DNA from: Congeria kusceri
Taxonomy: Eukaryota; Mollusca; Bivalvia; Myida; Dreissenidae
NCBI GenBank assembly: GCA_027627225.1
Contig: CM051027.1
Span: forward strand, 89,326,451 to 89,390,450
Direction of reading: 5' to 3'
Length of the DNA stretch: 64,000 nt
A program made the position numbers and the translations under genes. The notes beneath the pieces were generated by a model. It did no database searches and had not been told where the DNA came from. It saw nothing but the letters and a program-made list of their open reading frames with translations. This document shows, piece by piece, positions 49,801-61,800 of the stretch. The number at the start of each line of letters is the position of its first letter. Position 1 is the stretch's first letter.

Positions 49801-52800
49801 TATACTGAACCTTCAAAAAAAATCTTTAAAATGGTTGGTTTCAGTATTTATAAAACAGAATCATGCATGATTGACAAGCTAGTCCGTAACTGTAAGATGA
49901 CAGGACGAATGGTATAGTCATTTATTTGCAGATCATTCCACAGGTCTACTTACACGTTGACTCGGGCGAAACATCGGCTTCGAACAACATTGCCAACCCT
50001 AAAACGCACGTGCCAGGCAACATTACTGTATATAAATCATACACAAATTGAAGCTCTTGATAAAATTCAATATGCCCTTATCTCGAGACAAAATGCATCA
50101 ACACATGCATTTTCTGTTGACCTTCACCCCTGTAACCACCTGCAACGCCATGCTGCACACACACGTGTATCTGGTCGATTGCAGCTTCCATAGGCACTGT
50201 TCATTTGTTTTTCCCTTAGCAAGCCATGCGCTACCGTTATCAAGAAAATCTAAATCATAGGCAAACAATTACTAATATTATGACTTTTATCATAATAATA
50301 AACCGATGCATTTACTAGTGTTATCAACACTGATGCATTATTCACAATTTGACTTTTATGTAATTTAACTGTGTCACAATAACATAAAGACAAAAAAAGG
50401 TTAACATATGGAAGAGATACAAGTGTTTAATTTTATCTAAAAAAAAATCATCTTAGTATGAGTTAGGATAAGAACCATTTCAATCTCCTTCCATGCATGT
50501 ATTGATAAAACAAGCAGGTTCCGTACGAAAACTGAACGACCATAAACCAATTAGTAAAATTGTCTTAATTTAATGCCAGAAATATACCTCCTTCACTGAA
50601 TAGGTCATCTGACCATTTACTAAGTAGGGCTCAACTTGAATTTGAATTATGATACACCACTGTCAATCAACATGTATATAGAAATTTCAATAGATGCAGA
50701 ATCATACGGTTTGATGCAAGTAAACTGCAATTTACTCAATTTTGACTTGAGCAAATAATCAGCATTGAATCAATTGCTTTTAGTTTGCTAACTTTTAAGG
50801 TATTATACAATTTTAATATTAATTCATACTGATGTTGTTGTTTTTGGCAAAGTTCTTAACTTTGACAACACAAATTACCATGTGCAGAGAGCTTAACAAA
50901 TATGCAGTAACAAAATTATTGTGACTTCATCATTTTTGACCCCTGAAATTGTCCTTTGACCCCTAAATTGTTCAAGCCAGGGATCATTAAACTTCTGGTT
51001 TTCAAAATCCACTAAAATCCCTGTAATGTATCATTAGTAACATACATATATCCTGCTATATATTTTAAACATACATAGACTACTGGTATTTTTAAATTGC
51101 AGTACAGGGAGCAGTTCATGATATCAAAATACATGCATGAATGTAACAGAAATCCAAAATTTCAAAATCAAAATGCAATTACAGAATAAATGTGCAAGAA
51201 CAATAACTCTTCCATTTGGAACAGAATAATCAATCAGAGTTAATGTCCTTGATTGCTTAATCAGGAGCAATTTCAATTCTTGTTTATGAATGCCACAGCA
51301 GAGTAACACTTTAATATTTTATAATACTAAACTTCCATGCAGCATTTACAAACTTTGTTTTGATTATAATATTATGGTTTAGTTGTTTGGTTAAAAGGAC
51401 CTGTTCACAGATTGACAACTTGACAATTTTTCAACTTTTTGTCTCCAATTCCAAACAAAAAAGAACAGTGTATACAACGGAGCAAAATAACACTACAGAC
51501 CTAGAAATATACTGAGAAAACCATTTCGTTTATGAGTATTCATCAGTTCAAATTGATACAATTATAAAGCGTTTGTAACGCTAAACGATGGAATAATTTG
51601 GAGTGTTTCTGTTGTTTTCGTTGAAACTGTTGACATAAGGTGGAACACTTACATAATGTAAATAATGCACAGTGAAATATAGAAGTCGGAATGGCCGAGT
51701 GATTAAGGTGATAGCCTTTTAATCCGGAGGTCACGAGTTCGATCCCCAGTGGGACCAATTTTTTTTATTTATTAATTTTTTCTTAATACTTTTCCTGTTA
51801 TTATACTTAAGCTTTTTAGTTCCGATGCTGAAATCAGATGTCAAGTTAAGACATTTAATGGCTTACTTAAAAAAATGCGAAAATCTGTGAACAAGTCCCT
51901 TTAAAACAAGACGGCGATAAGGCCCTAGGTCGCTCACCTGAGGGGCTAAGGAATTAAACTGTTCTGAGCAAGTTACATAAAGATTTGGCTACAAATGTGA
52001 CCTCTAGATTGTTCACAAGCTTGTTATTTCTTTAATTTGGCCTGGTGACCTAGTATTTTACCACATGTAACTTGGGTTCGAACTTGTAAAGATATGTTTA
52101 CGACAAATGTTCTGAGAAAGTTTCATGATGATTGGGATACAAATGTGGCCTCTATAGTGTTCACAAGCTTTTTAAAATTTACAATATATACACATATGGA
52201 AAACTGAACCCCCTCCCCTCCCGTAGTGGCCATGTTTTTGAACAGACCGGAACTATTTTCTTACTTGGCCAAGATATCATATGAACAAATTATATCTCGG
52301 CCGAGTTCAAAACTGTGTCATGTGGGGTCAAAACCTAGGTCACCAGGTCAAATTTAAGAAAAAGCTTGTGAATACTCTAGAAGTCACATTTTTTGCCCAG
52401 TTAACATGAAACTTCCTCAGAACATTTGTTTTAATGATATCTAGGCCGAGTTAGAAAATGGTTCAGGTCCGTTGAAAAACATGGCCGCCAGGGGGTGGGG
52501 CAGTTTTCCTTATATGGCTATAGAAAAAGCTTGTTAACACTCTAGAAGTAAAATTTTTTGCCCAATAAACATAAAACTTGCTCAGAACCTTTGTTTCTTA
52601 TGATATATTGGCCGAATTCGAAAATGGTTCCGCTCCTTTGAAAAACATGGCTGCCAGTGGGCGGGGCAGTTTTCCTTATATTGTTAAAGAAAAAGCTTTT
52701 GAACACTCTGGAAGTCACATTTTTTGCTCAATCAACATAAAACTTGCTCAGAACCTTTGTTCTTATGATATCTCGGCCGAGTTCGAAAATAGTTCTACAC

Positions 52801-55800
52801 CATTGAAAAACATGGCGGGGGGGGGGGGGGTCAGGTTTCCTTATATGGTTATAGGAAAAGCTTGTGAACACTCTAGAAGTCACATTTTTCCCCAATCAAC
52901 ATGAAACTCGCTCAGAACCTTTGTTCTGATGATATCTCAGACGAGTTCGAATCTGGGTCATGTGCGGTCAAAAACTGGGTCACTAAGTCAAATTGAAGAA
53001 AAAGCTTGTTAACACACTCTAGAAGTCACATTTTTTGCCCAATCATCATGAAACTTGTTCAGAACAATGATAATTCGGCCGAGTTAGAATCTGGGTCATG
53101 TGGGGTCAAAAACTAGGTCACTAGATCAAATTGAAGAAAAAACTTGTTAACACTCTAGAAGTCACATTTTTTGCCCAATCTTCATGAAACTTGGTCAGAA
53201 CATTCGTCCTAATGATATCTCGGCCGAGTTCGAATCTGGGTCATGTGGAGTCAAAAACTAGGTCACTAGGTCAAATTGCAGAAAAAGATTGTTAACACTC
53301 TAGAAGTTACATTCTTTGCCCAATCGTCATGAAACTTGCCCAGAACATTTGTCCCAATGGTATCTCGGCCGAGTTTGATCTGGGTCAAGTGGGGGTCAAA
53401 AATCAGGTCACTAGGTCAAATTGAAGAAAAAGCTTCAATTTCAAAATGTACTTCAAAATTGTGAATGTCTGTTGTCACTTAAGTTTTCAAACCATGATGA
53501 TTAGGGCCGCATTTCCATCAGTCCGTATCAGTACATCCATATCCGTATAAAAATCTAACACATGAACAATTGTTCGACTCTCAGTTGAGTGACCCAGGGC
53601 CATTTGACCCTCTTGTTATGAAATCTCAGCCGAGTTTGAAAATGGTTTTGATCCGTTGAAAAACATTGGTGCCGGGGGGGGGGGGGGGGGGTCGTTATAT
53701 GGCTAAAGGAAAAGCTTGTGAACACTCAAGAAGTCACATTTTTTGCCCAATCAACATGAAACTTGCTCAGAACCTTTGATCTTATGATATCTTGGCAAGT
53801 TCGAAATTGGTTCTTGGGACAAATGTTCTGACAAAGTTTCATGAAGATTGGCCAATAAATGTAGCCTCTAGAGTGTTCACAAGGTAAATGTTGACGATGC
53901 ACAACAGACTTAAGGCGATCACAAAAGCCCACCATGAGCATGTTGTGTCCAGGTGAGCTAAAAATACAAACAAAAACAAGAATTTTATTACTGGTACTAT
54001 AAGGTAGCAGTAATATGATATCTACTATATCTGAAGCAAACATGTTGTTATGATTAATACAGGTTTTCAGAAATTTAAACATAATATCATGTTATTTCAG
54101 ATGCTTAAATTTTGAAAATGCTTCAACTCTGGAAAATGTCGGTTTTACTGCTTCTAAAGAATTGTATTGTGATAGAGTAGCATTTAGAAAGAAAGATACA
54201 ATTTAAAGACACAGACATGAAGCAAGGTTATGGATATTTTATATAAAAAAATGACATTCATTTATTTAGTTTTTAGTCAAAACTATTCAAACGTAACAAA
54301 ATATCTAGAGTTAATGTTGCTAATCATACACAATTAAATGCAAACGCAACATTGAAATATGCATGGAAACAGCTGTGTGCAGAAAACAGAGGCATAAGAA
54401 CAGATGCAGCTATAATACAAGCAACACCATGTCATGTTTATATGATGTCGCTCGCACAGAGATGTTCCAGAACGTTCGGGTTGAGGGGCAGCTAACTCCG
54501 CCCTCCATTTGCGCAAAACACCCAGAAATTATACAGCATGTGAGCGTTTCTTTTAAGTAAGCTGGGTGAAAGCCAAACACAATTAGAACATAGAGTTAGA
54601 CATGGATTTGTAATACTTGGCAACACTGAAGTTGGGCAAACTCATGAATCTTTGGTGGAACAAACATGCCACATACAAATAACCCAAATCATGTTAAAAA
54701 TAGTTTTTAAAACTTTTTTACAATGCATTTGAAATGTTTCATTCATTGTGCCATGGAAAATCTCTGCTTCCCATTCCAGTATAAAATAATTTTTTTTACT
54801 CTGTTCAAGATATCTTAAGATACCCTAAAAGAGAAGAAAAAAACAGCGTTACTGCCGCGCAAGAAAAAGAACAACAGTACTATACATGAAAATGACTTGA
54901 AATATTTGTAACGAAAACAAAGGCTGCAAGGTGGAAATGTAAGAAATATAGATGCATTTGGTTTGTTATCAAATCTATATGGCATATCTGAATGGTAATA
55001 CTGTTTCAAATAGATTGGTTTTCTGGACAATGGTTCTAAATCTGAGATAAAGAATTAAAGAAATGCATTTAATTTACATTAATGTTTATATTTTTAATTT
55101 TATCAATCACTGCAAATGGGAATTGAGGTTGCTGTAAAGCATGACAGCATATTAAATTTATCGTTATCGATCAATGCTGTAAAGCGATTTTAAACTCTGC
55201 AAATAATTCCCCCAGTTTTGGGAATGGGTCCGGTCACATCCGATCATTGAAAATTAGGAAAAAACAGTCTCAAAATTTGGTGTAAGTAACATATGTGCAT
55301 CTTTTTATTTGAGGGTCCCACTATTCTAATGAATTTAACCAATGAAAATGGTAATTGGTGTCCAAGTTCACAACTACGACGTAGATGACTATGGTGTTTG
55401 GAAAAAAAATAGGCTAGTATAAGATTTGTTTTCACCAAATCTCAGAAAAAAATACTACTTTCTTATGTTTTTGCCTATAGTGTTAACTTGGTATATAAAG
55501 TAAGATATTGCATTTCTAAAACACAATTTGAATTACTTGTGGGGCTTTCTTATGATGGGAAAAGGTTTCTGCACCGGACCCATCCACAGACATAAAATCT
55601 CTAAACGCAGTAAAGAAGTCTGCGATGCTTACCACTAAGATGCTGTATAATGATTCTCCGGTGGATGCCATTCTCGATGCCGCAGACTGACAGCAGCTCG
55701 TCGTCCGTTGTGGTCGCCAGAAGGTTGCGGTCCATGCCATTACGCAGCATGTGGTAGGCGTACTGCGATAGGTCGGGTAGGACGCTCATCAGCCAGGGGT

Positions 55801-58800
55801 CAATCTTCGTGGGGTCGCATGAGGAATAGTCAGCTGTTATCTTTAGATTGACTAGTTCTCGTTGAAATCTGTCAGGGGAAAAACAGGTTGGCAAGTAGAA
55901 CATTATATTGAATTTGATGTATTTGAGGAGCTAACTTCAGCCATTATAAATGTTTGGTTATTGAGACAGACATTAATGGCTCTATCTTTTAGTTTAAACG
56001 CTATGTTTTGATCTGTTCAATTTGCAAAATCTTATACTATTTGGGGCATAAAATGTTTACCATGTAAATATTTTACTTATACAGTCAAAATTGCACCTAG
56101 GAGACCTTTGCTATGTTTGCCGCTCCCTAGCTATTACTTGCAAGTGTTTCACCTGCACTGACCCAAACAATACCAATTGCTGCCTGGACCTATCTAAGAT
56201 TAACGGTCCATCATTTGCAGTTATTAGATAACTCATTCCATTAATATGACTTTTGTGGAAACATCAATGTCTAAATAAAAATGGTGAAGATATCTCATCG
56301 TGACTGACTACATTGGGCCAAATTGATTATATTGAATTTTTGGTCAATTGATCATTAAGCAAATAGCTACAGGAGGTAGAATATGGGTAGACAAAGTAAA
56401 GAGTAACTATCAAGAACCTTACTGGGTTTCAGCTATTCACTGGCAAACTATTTATACAAACATAACACAGCCTTTATACTAATACATACCACATACCAGC
56501 ACATACACTTCACTTATGGACTGTACCACACACATACAAAACATTAACAATGGAGGTGACATTCAATATTTGGGTCCAGTGTTGCTATCTGACAAGATTC
56601 TGCCATAGTGATGACGGCTGTACAATTTGTAAGAATGAGAATTGTAAAAATGTGTGGACTCTGAGTTGTTGTTTTTTTATTTGCACTGGTGGCATTGGTT
56701 AAACACACTGATCCATGCAAACATACTGAAAATATTTTTGATATGTTTATACCATGCTGAAATCTGTGAACGAAAGTCATTAAAACAAGTTATGAAAATA
56801 TTTCTGTAAACTATGGATCTTATTATTTAATAAATGAAAACAGGTTGACATTTACTATAATGGACATATTCAATGTAACTCAATTAGAAATTAGACCTTA
56901 ATAACAACACAATGTATTGTCATATAAAAATTGTGCCAATGTACTCTTAAATACCCGTGCATGTGGTCAATAAAATCCTAGACCAACCGTTTACGAATCA
57001 TGCCTGGCATCATGTTGATGCTTTCAATGAGGTCTGCCTCAGTCATCTGCAGCAGCATATCCCCATCTATCTTGCACTCCTCAAACCGGGCCGCATAATC
57101 ATCAAACCCAATCTGAAATAGTCATATTGAACCATGCTTAAGATCAACAAACCCAATATGAATTAGTCCTATAGAACCATGCTTAAGATCAACAAACCCA
57201 ATATGAAATATTCATATTCAACCATGCTTAAGATAACAAACCCAATCTGAAATAGTCCTATTGAACCATGCTTAAGGTCAACAAGCCCAATCTGAAAAAG
57301 TCATATTGAGCCATGCTTAAGATCAACAAACCCAATATGAATTAGTCATATTGAACCATGCTTAAGATCACAAACCCAATATGAATTAGTCATATTGAAC
57401 CATGCTTAAGATAACAAACCAAATCTGAAATAGTCCTATTGAACCATGCTTAAGATCAACAAACCCAATCTGAAATAGTCATATTGTGAACCATGCTTAA
57501 GATAACAAACCCAATCTGAAATAGTCATATTGAACCATGCTTAAGATCAACAAACCAAATCTGAAATAGTCATATTGAACCATGCTTAAGATAACAAACC
57601 CAATCTGAAATAGTCGTATTAAACCGTGCTTAAGATCAACAAACCCAATCTGAAATAGTCATATTGAACCATGCTTAAGATCAACAAACCCAATCTGAAA
57701 TAGTCGTATTGAACCATGCTAAAGATCAACAAACCCAATCTGAAATAGTCATATAGAACCATGCTTAAGATCAACAAACCCAATATGAAATAGTCCTATT
57801 GAACCATGCTTAAGATCAACAAACCTAATATGAAATAGTCCTATTGAACCATGCTTAAGATCAACAAACCCAATCTGAAGTAGTCATATTGAACCATGCT
57901 TAAGATCAACAAACCCAATCTGAAATAGTCGTATTGAACCATGCTAAAGATCAACAAACCCAATCTGAAATAGTCATATAGAACCATGCTTAAGATCAAC
58001 ATACCCAATATGAAATAGTCCTATAGAACCATGCTTAAGATCAACAAACCCAATATGAAATAGTCCTATTGAACCATGCTTAAGATCAACAAACCTAATA
58101 TGAAATAGTCCTATTGAACCATGCTTAAGATCAACAAACCCAATATGAAATAGTCCTATAGAACCATGCTTAAGATCAACAAACCCAATCTGAAATAGTC
58201 CTATTGAACCATGCTTAAGATCAACAAACCCAATCTGAAATAGTCATATTGAACCATGCTTAAGATCAACAAACCCAATCTGAAATAGTCATATTAAACC
58301 ATGCTTAAGATCAACAAACCAAATCTGAAATAGTCATATTGAACCATGCTTAAGATCAACAAACCCAATATGAAATAGTCCTATAGAACCATGCTTAAGA
58401 TCAACAAACCCAATATGAAATAGTCCTATTGAACCATGCTTAAGATCAACAAACCCAATATGAAATAGTCCTATAGAACCATGCTTAAGATCAACAAACC
58501 CAATATGAAATAGTCCTATTGAACCATGCTTAAGATCAATAAACCCAATATGAAATAGTCCTATAGAACCATGCTTAAGATCAACAAACCCAATATGAAA
58601 TAGTCCTATTGAACCATGCTTAAGATCAACAAACCCAATCTAAAATAGTCCTATTGAACCATGCTTAAGATCAACAAACCCAATCTAAAATAGTCCTATT
58701 GAACCATGCTTAAGATCAACAAACCCAATCTGAAATAGTCCTATTGAACCATGCTTAAGATAATAAACCCAATCTGAAATAGCAGAGTGAGCCATGCTTA

Positions 58801-61800
58801 AGTTCAACAAGCATTGCGCATAATCATCAAAACCAATCTGAAATAGTCATAATGAACAATGCATTTGACCAGCAAGTGTGGTCCATACTCATCAAACTGA
58901 ATCTCAAAAACAGGTAGTAGAGCGAGCCATGCTTAAGTTCAACAACCATTGCGCATAATCATCAAAACCAATCTGAAATAGTCATAATGAACAATGCATT
59001 TGACCAGCAAGTGATGTGCATAATCATCAAACCTAATCTGAAAAACAGGTAGTGGAGTGAAAGCAATACAAACACATTTTTCATCAGTACCTGAGAGACC
59101 CAGTGTGCAACGTCCTCAGTGGTCCATATGGGCACCTGCTGGGAGAGCTTGTGTGGTATATCCTCACCTATCAACTGTAGCGCCTCACGGGCAAGCCTCG
59201 AGGCCACCGCATTCGGGCTGCTCGCTACCTTACGCAGAGGCTCTATCACCTCTATGTCATAGAAAACCTGCAAATACAGACACTCAAAGAAACTGACCTC
59301 AGTAAATGAGCCCACTGTAAATCCGTTGTGATCCGAGTACAATTTACAGCATGCAAACATCATCTATGAGAATGTTACATCTTGTGAATACTTCTTTGAC
59401 ATTTATGTTCCTAGTTTTGGTTTAAAAGCATTATTATTAAAGCTTTTTGAACTCTTTTTGATTACTTCAACTTCACTGCTGCATTCCAATAACCATACAG
59501 CCAAAGACCATGCTATTGTTGGTAGAAAATGTCATCAAGAATTCACAGGATAAGCAAAGATTATAGATGCATACTCAATGAGACAGTAAGTTATCTCTCT
59601 GGCATATGCTCTAGCATTTCTAGAGAGTCAATGGCTAAAATTTGCTGTTTCTTTCATATCTTACTTTAATAAATTATACAGAACATATGCCTTAGATAGT
59701 AACTACAGAAAATAATTTGATGTGATAGTACTTAGCAATAATGACATGCTCATGAATGATTTTCCATGTGTGTTTGGTTCAAGCCACAATGTCTACATAA
59801 TGCAATGAGCCATGGATGTTTAAATTTCACCCTTCAAAATGTTACATTGAAATAGCCTGGTACCAGTAAAGAAATTTTGTCTTTGGTCATCATATGATGT
59901 CACTGACCCTTCTAGATCTCTGAGCAACCTGTACATGAATCCCAATTTTACAAGTAAATAAAATGAGAAAGATAACTCACAAATAATATATGTTCTCTTG
60001 ACAGCCAGAAGGTATCATCAGCATATATGCAAAGAAGGCTGATAGCCCCTTCTGGCTTTCAAGGGACGATGTAAATAACTCCAGCAAGTAGTAAGCGTTA
60101 TTATGTTTAATGGAACCGGTATACTTGTACCATGATACTGCTACTCCCTTTATCTATTTTAAACTACACAGCTATTTTTTTTACTGAAGACAATAACAGT
60201 AAGGCGTAAAAAAAATATATGTTTGTTTCAGGTTACCCGACCTACCCTAAAAAAATGCCCCCACCCTAGAACATTTTATTGGGTTTGTCAGATATATTTT
60301 GTTTTGTTTACCTTTTTCAATAATTAAATGTGTTTTGGGATAAATAAAAGTTTTGTTTTGATAGCATCCACTTCAAAACAATTTTTACGGATATTACCAA
60401 TATGTTTTGAATATTTCATTTACCAAATAAATAAAAAAATAAATAATAAATCCCTACCTACCTACCCTAATTTTTTTGGGCATGTAACCTGAAACAAACA
60501 TTGTTTTGTTTATGCCTTACAATGCTTACATCACTCTTTCCTTGCTCTGACTTTATTGCAGCTTCCATGGCGAAGTGAAAGGCAGCCAAGGCTTGGGCCT
60601 CAGGACGGCGGCTACACAGCAATGGCTTCAGTTTCTCCAGCCAGACTGGATCCCGACCCTGATGGTGGCTGTAGTCACTGTAGGCAAACAGGGTGGGCTT
60701 CTCTGTGCTCACAAACGGTAATACTAAATCTAATGTCCCTGACTTTATAACTTGAGCTTCCAATTCCTTATTTGCAACTAGAACTGCTATAGAAAGACAG
60801 GCGTAATATTTGATATGCTTATCTTCCATGAAAGCCAAAGGAAAAAGCCATTCAGGAACTTTGTTCTGAGTCATTGTTTGTTGATTTTCTGGACCCCCGA
60901 ACAGCGACAGATTGGACAACGCCTTAGCACACCTGCGTAGCACCTTTGTGTCTGTACTGCGGCTCCAGTACAGGATTGTCTCCAGACCCCCATACTCTAT
61001 GACCTGTTTTGACACTTCTTCACTGACTTTGAAGAGATTTTCAATAATGCCGGTAGCGCTTGCGGCCAAGTCACGCACACCAATATTTCTATAGGCCATT
61101 TTCACGACCGCCTCAAGGCCCTCCTCTGCAATCACAACACGGTTCTGGTACGACATAACCTGTTCAAGCAACGCTGTCGAAGATACCAAAACTTCTTTGC
61201 ATTCACTGTCACAGTTTTTTATCAAAAGACTTAAAACACTTTCATTTCGAATAATGTCACAAAGACCATATGCCAGATCACGACCATATATTTTGTAGTT
61301 CCATGCCTCAACCATGGTTTCATTAATTTCTTTTAAAGGCTTTATTTCATCAGATCCAGTTGCACGTTTCAAATCTGAGATACTTTTTTCCATAATACTA
61401 CAGAACTGTTGATACTTCAATTTCAAGTTGTGCTTATTTTGCCATGATGCTTGGTTGTCACCTGAAGTAGAGTTCTGACTTACATTTAGAGTAAGAGGAT
61501 ACTTGGTGTAATAGCTGCCATAATGTTCAACATGCAAAGCTTCAGCGTGCTCCGCTTCAATAGAGTCATCGCTTTCTTCTATATCATCAAGCGTGTCAGA
61601 GGAGTATGTCTTAGTGCTCAGAGAGCTGTAGGAAATTTTAGTTTTCTTTGTAACCAAAATCTCATCCTGTGGAATAGTTTCCAAACAACTCTGATTCATT
61701 CTTAATCTAAATCTGACATCTTTTAACGCGTTAGTACTGGCAGCAGTACTTATACTACTTTCAACCTCCTGGTCTATTTTTGAAAGGTCAAAGAAGACAC

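Noticed and set aside
49957..50193. Open frame on the + strand, 78 codons
   Set aside because: No recognisable domain; it overlaps a candidate SARM1 cassette exon on the other strand and lies in an intron.
51685..51757. Apparent tRNA gene
   Set aside because: A and B boxes are recognisable but acceptor and anticodon stems do not pair, and it lies within an inverted-repeat element.
52578..52904. Open frame of 108 codons
   Set aside because: It is built of two copies of the 147-bp repeat unit of the 51906-53962 element.
57113..58790. CRISPR-like regular array
   Set aside because: Units are contiguous 45-bp tandem repeats without distinct spacers, in an animal intron.
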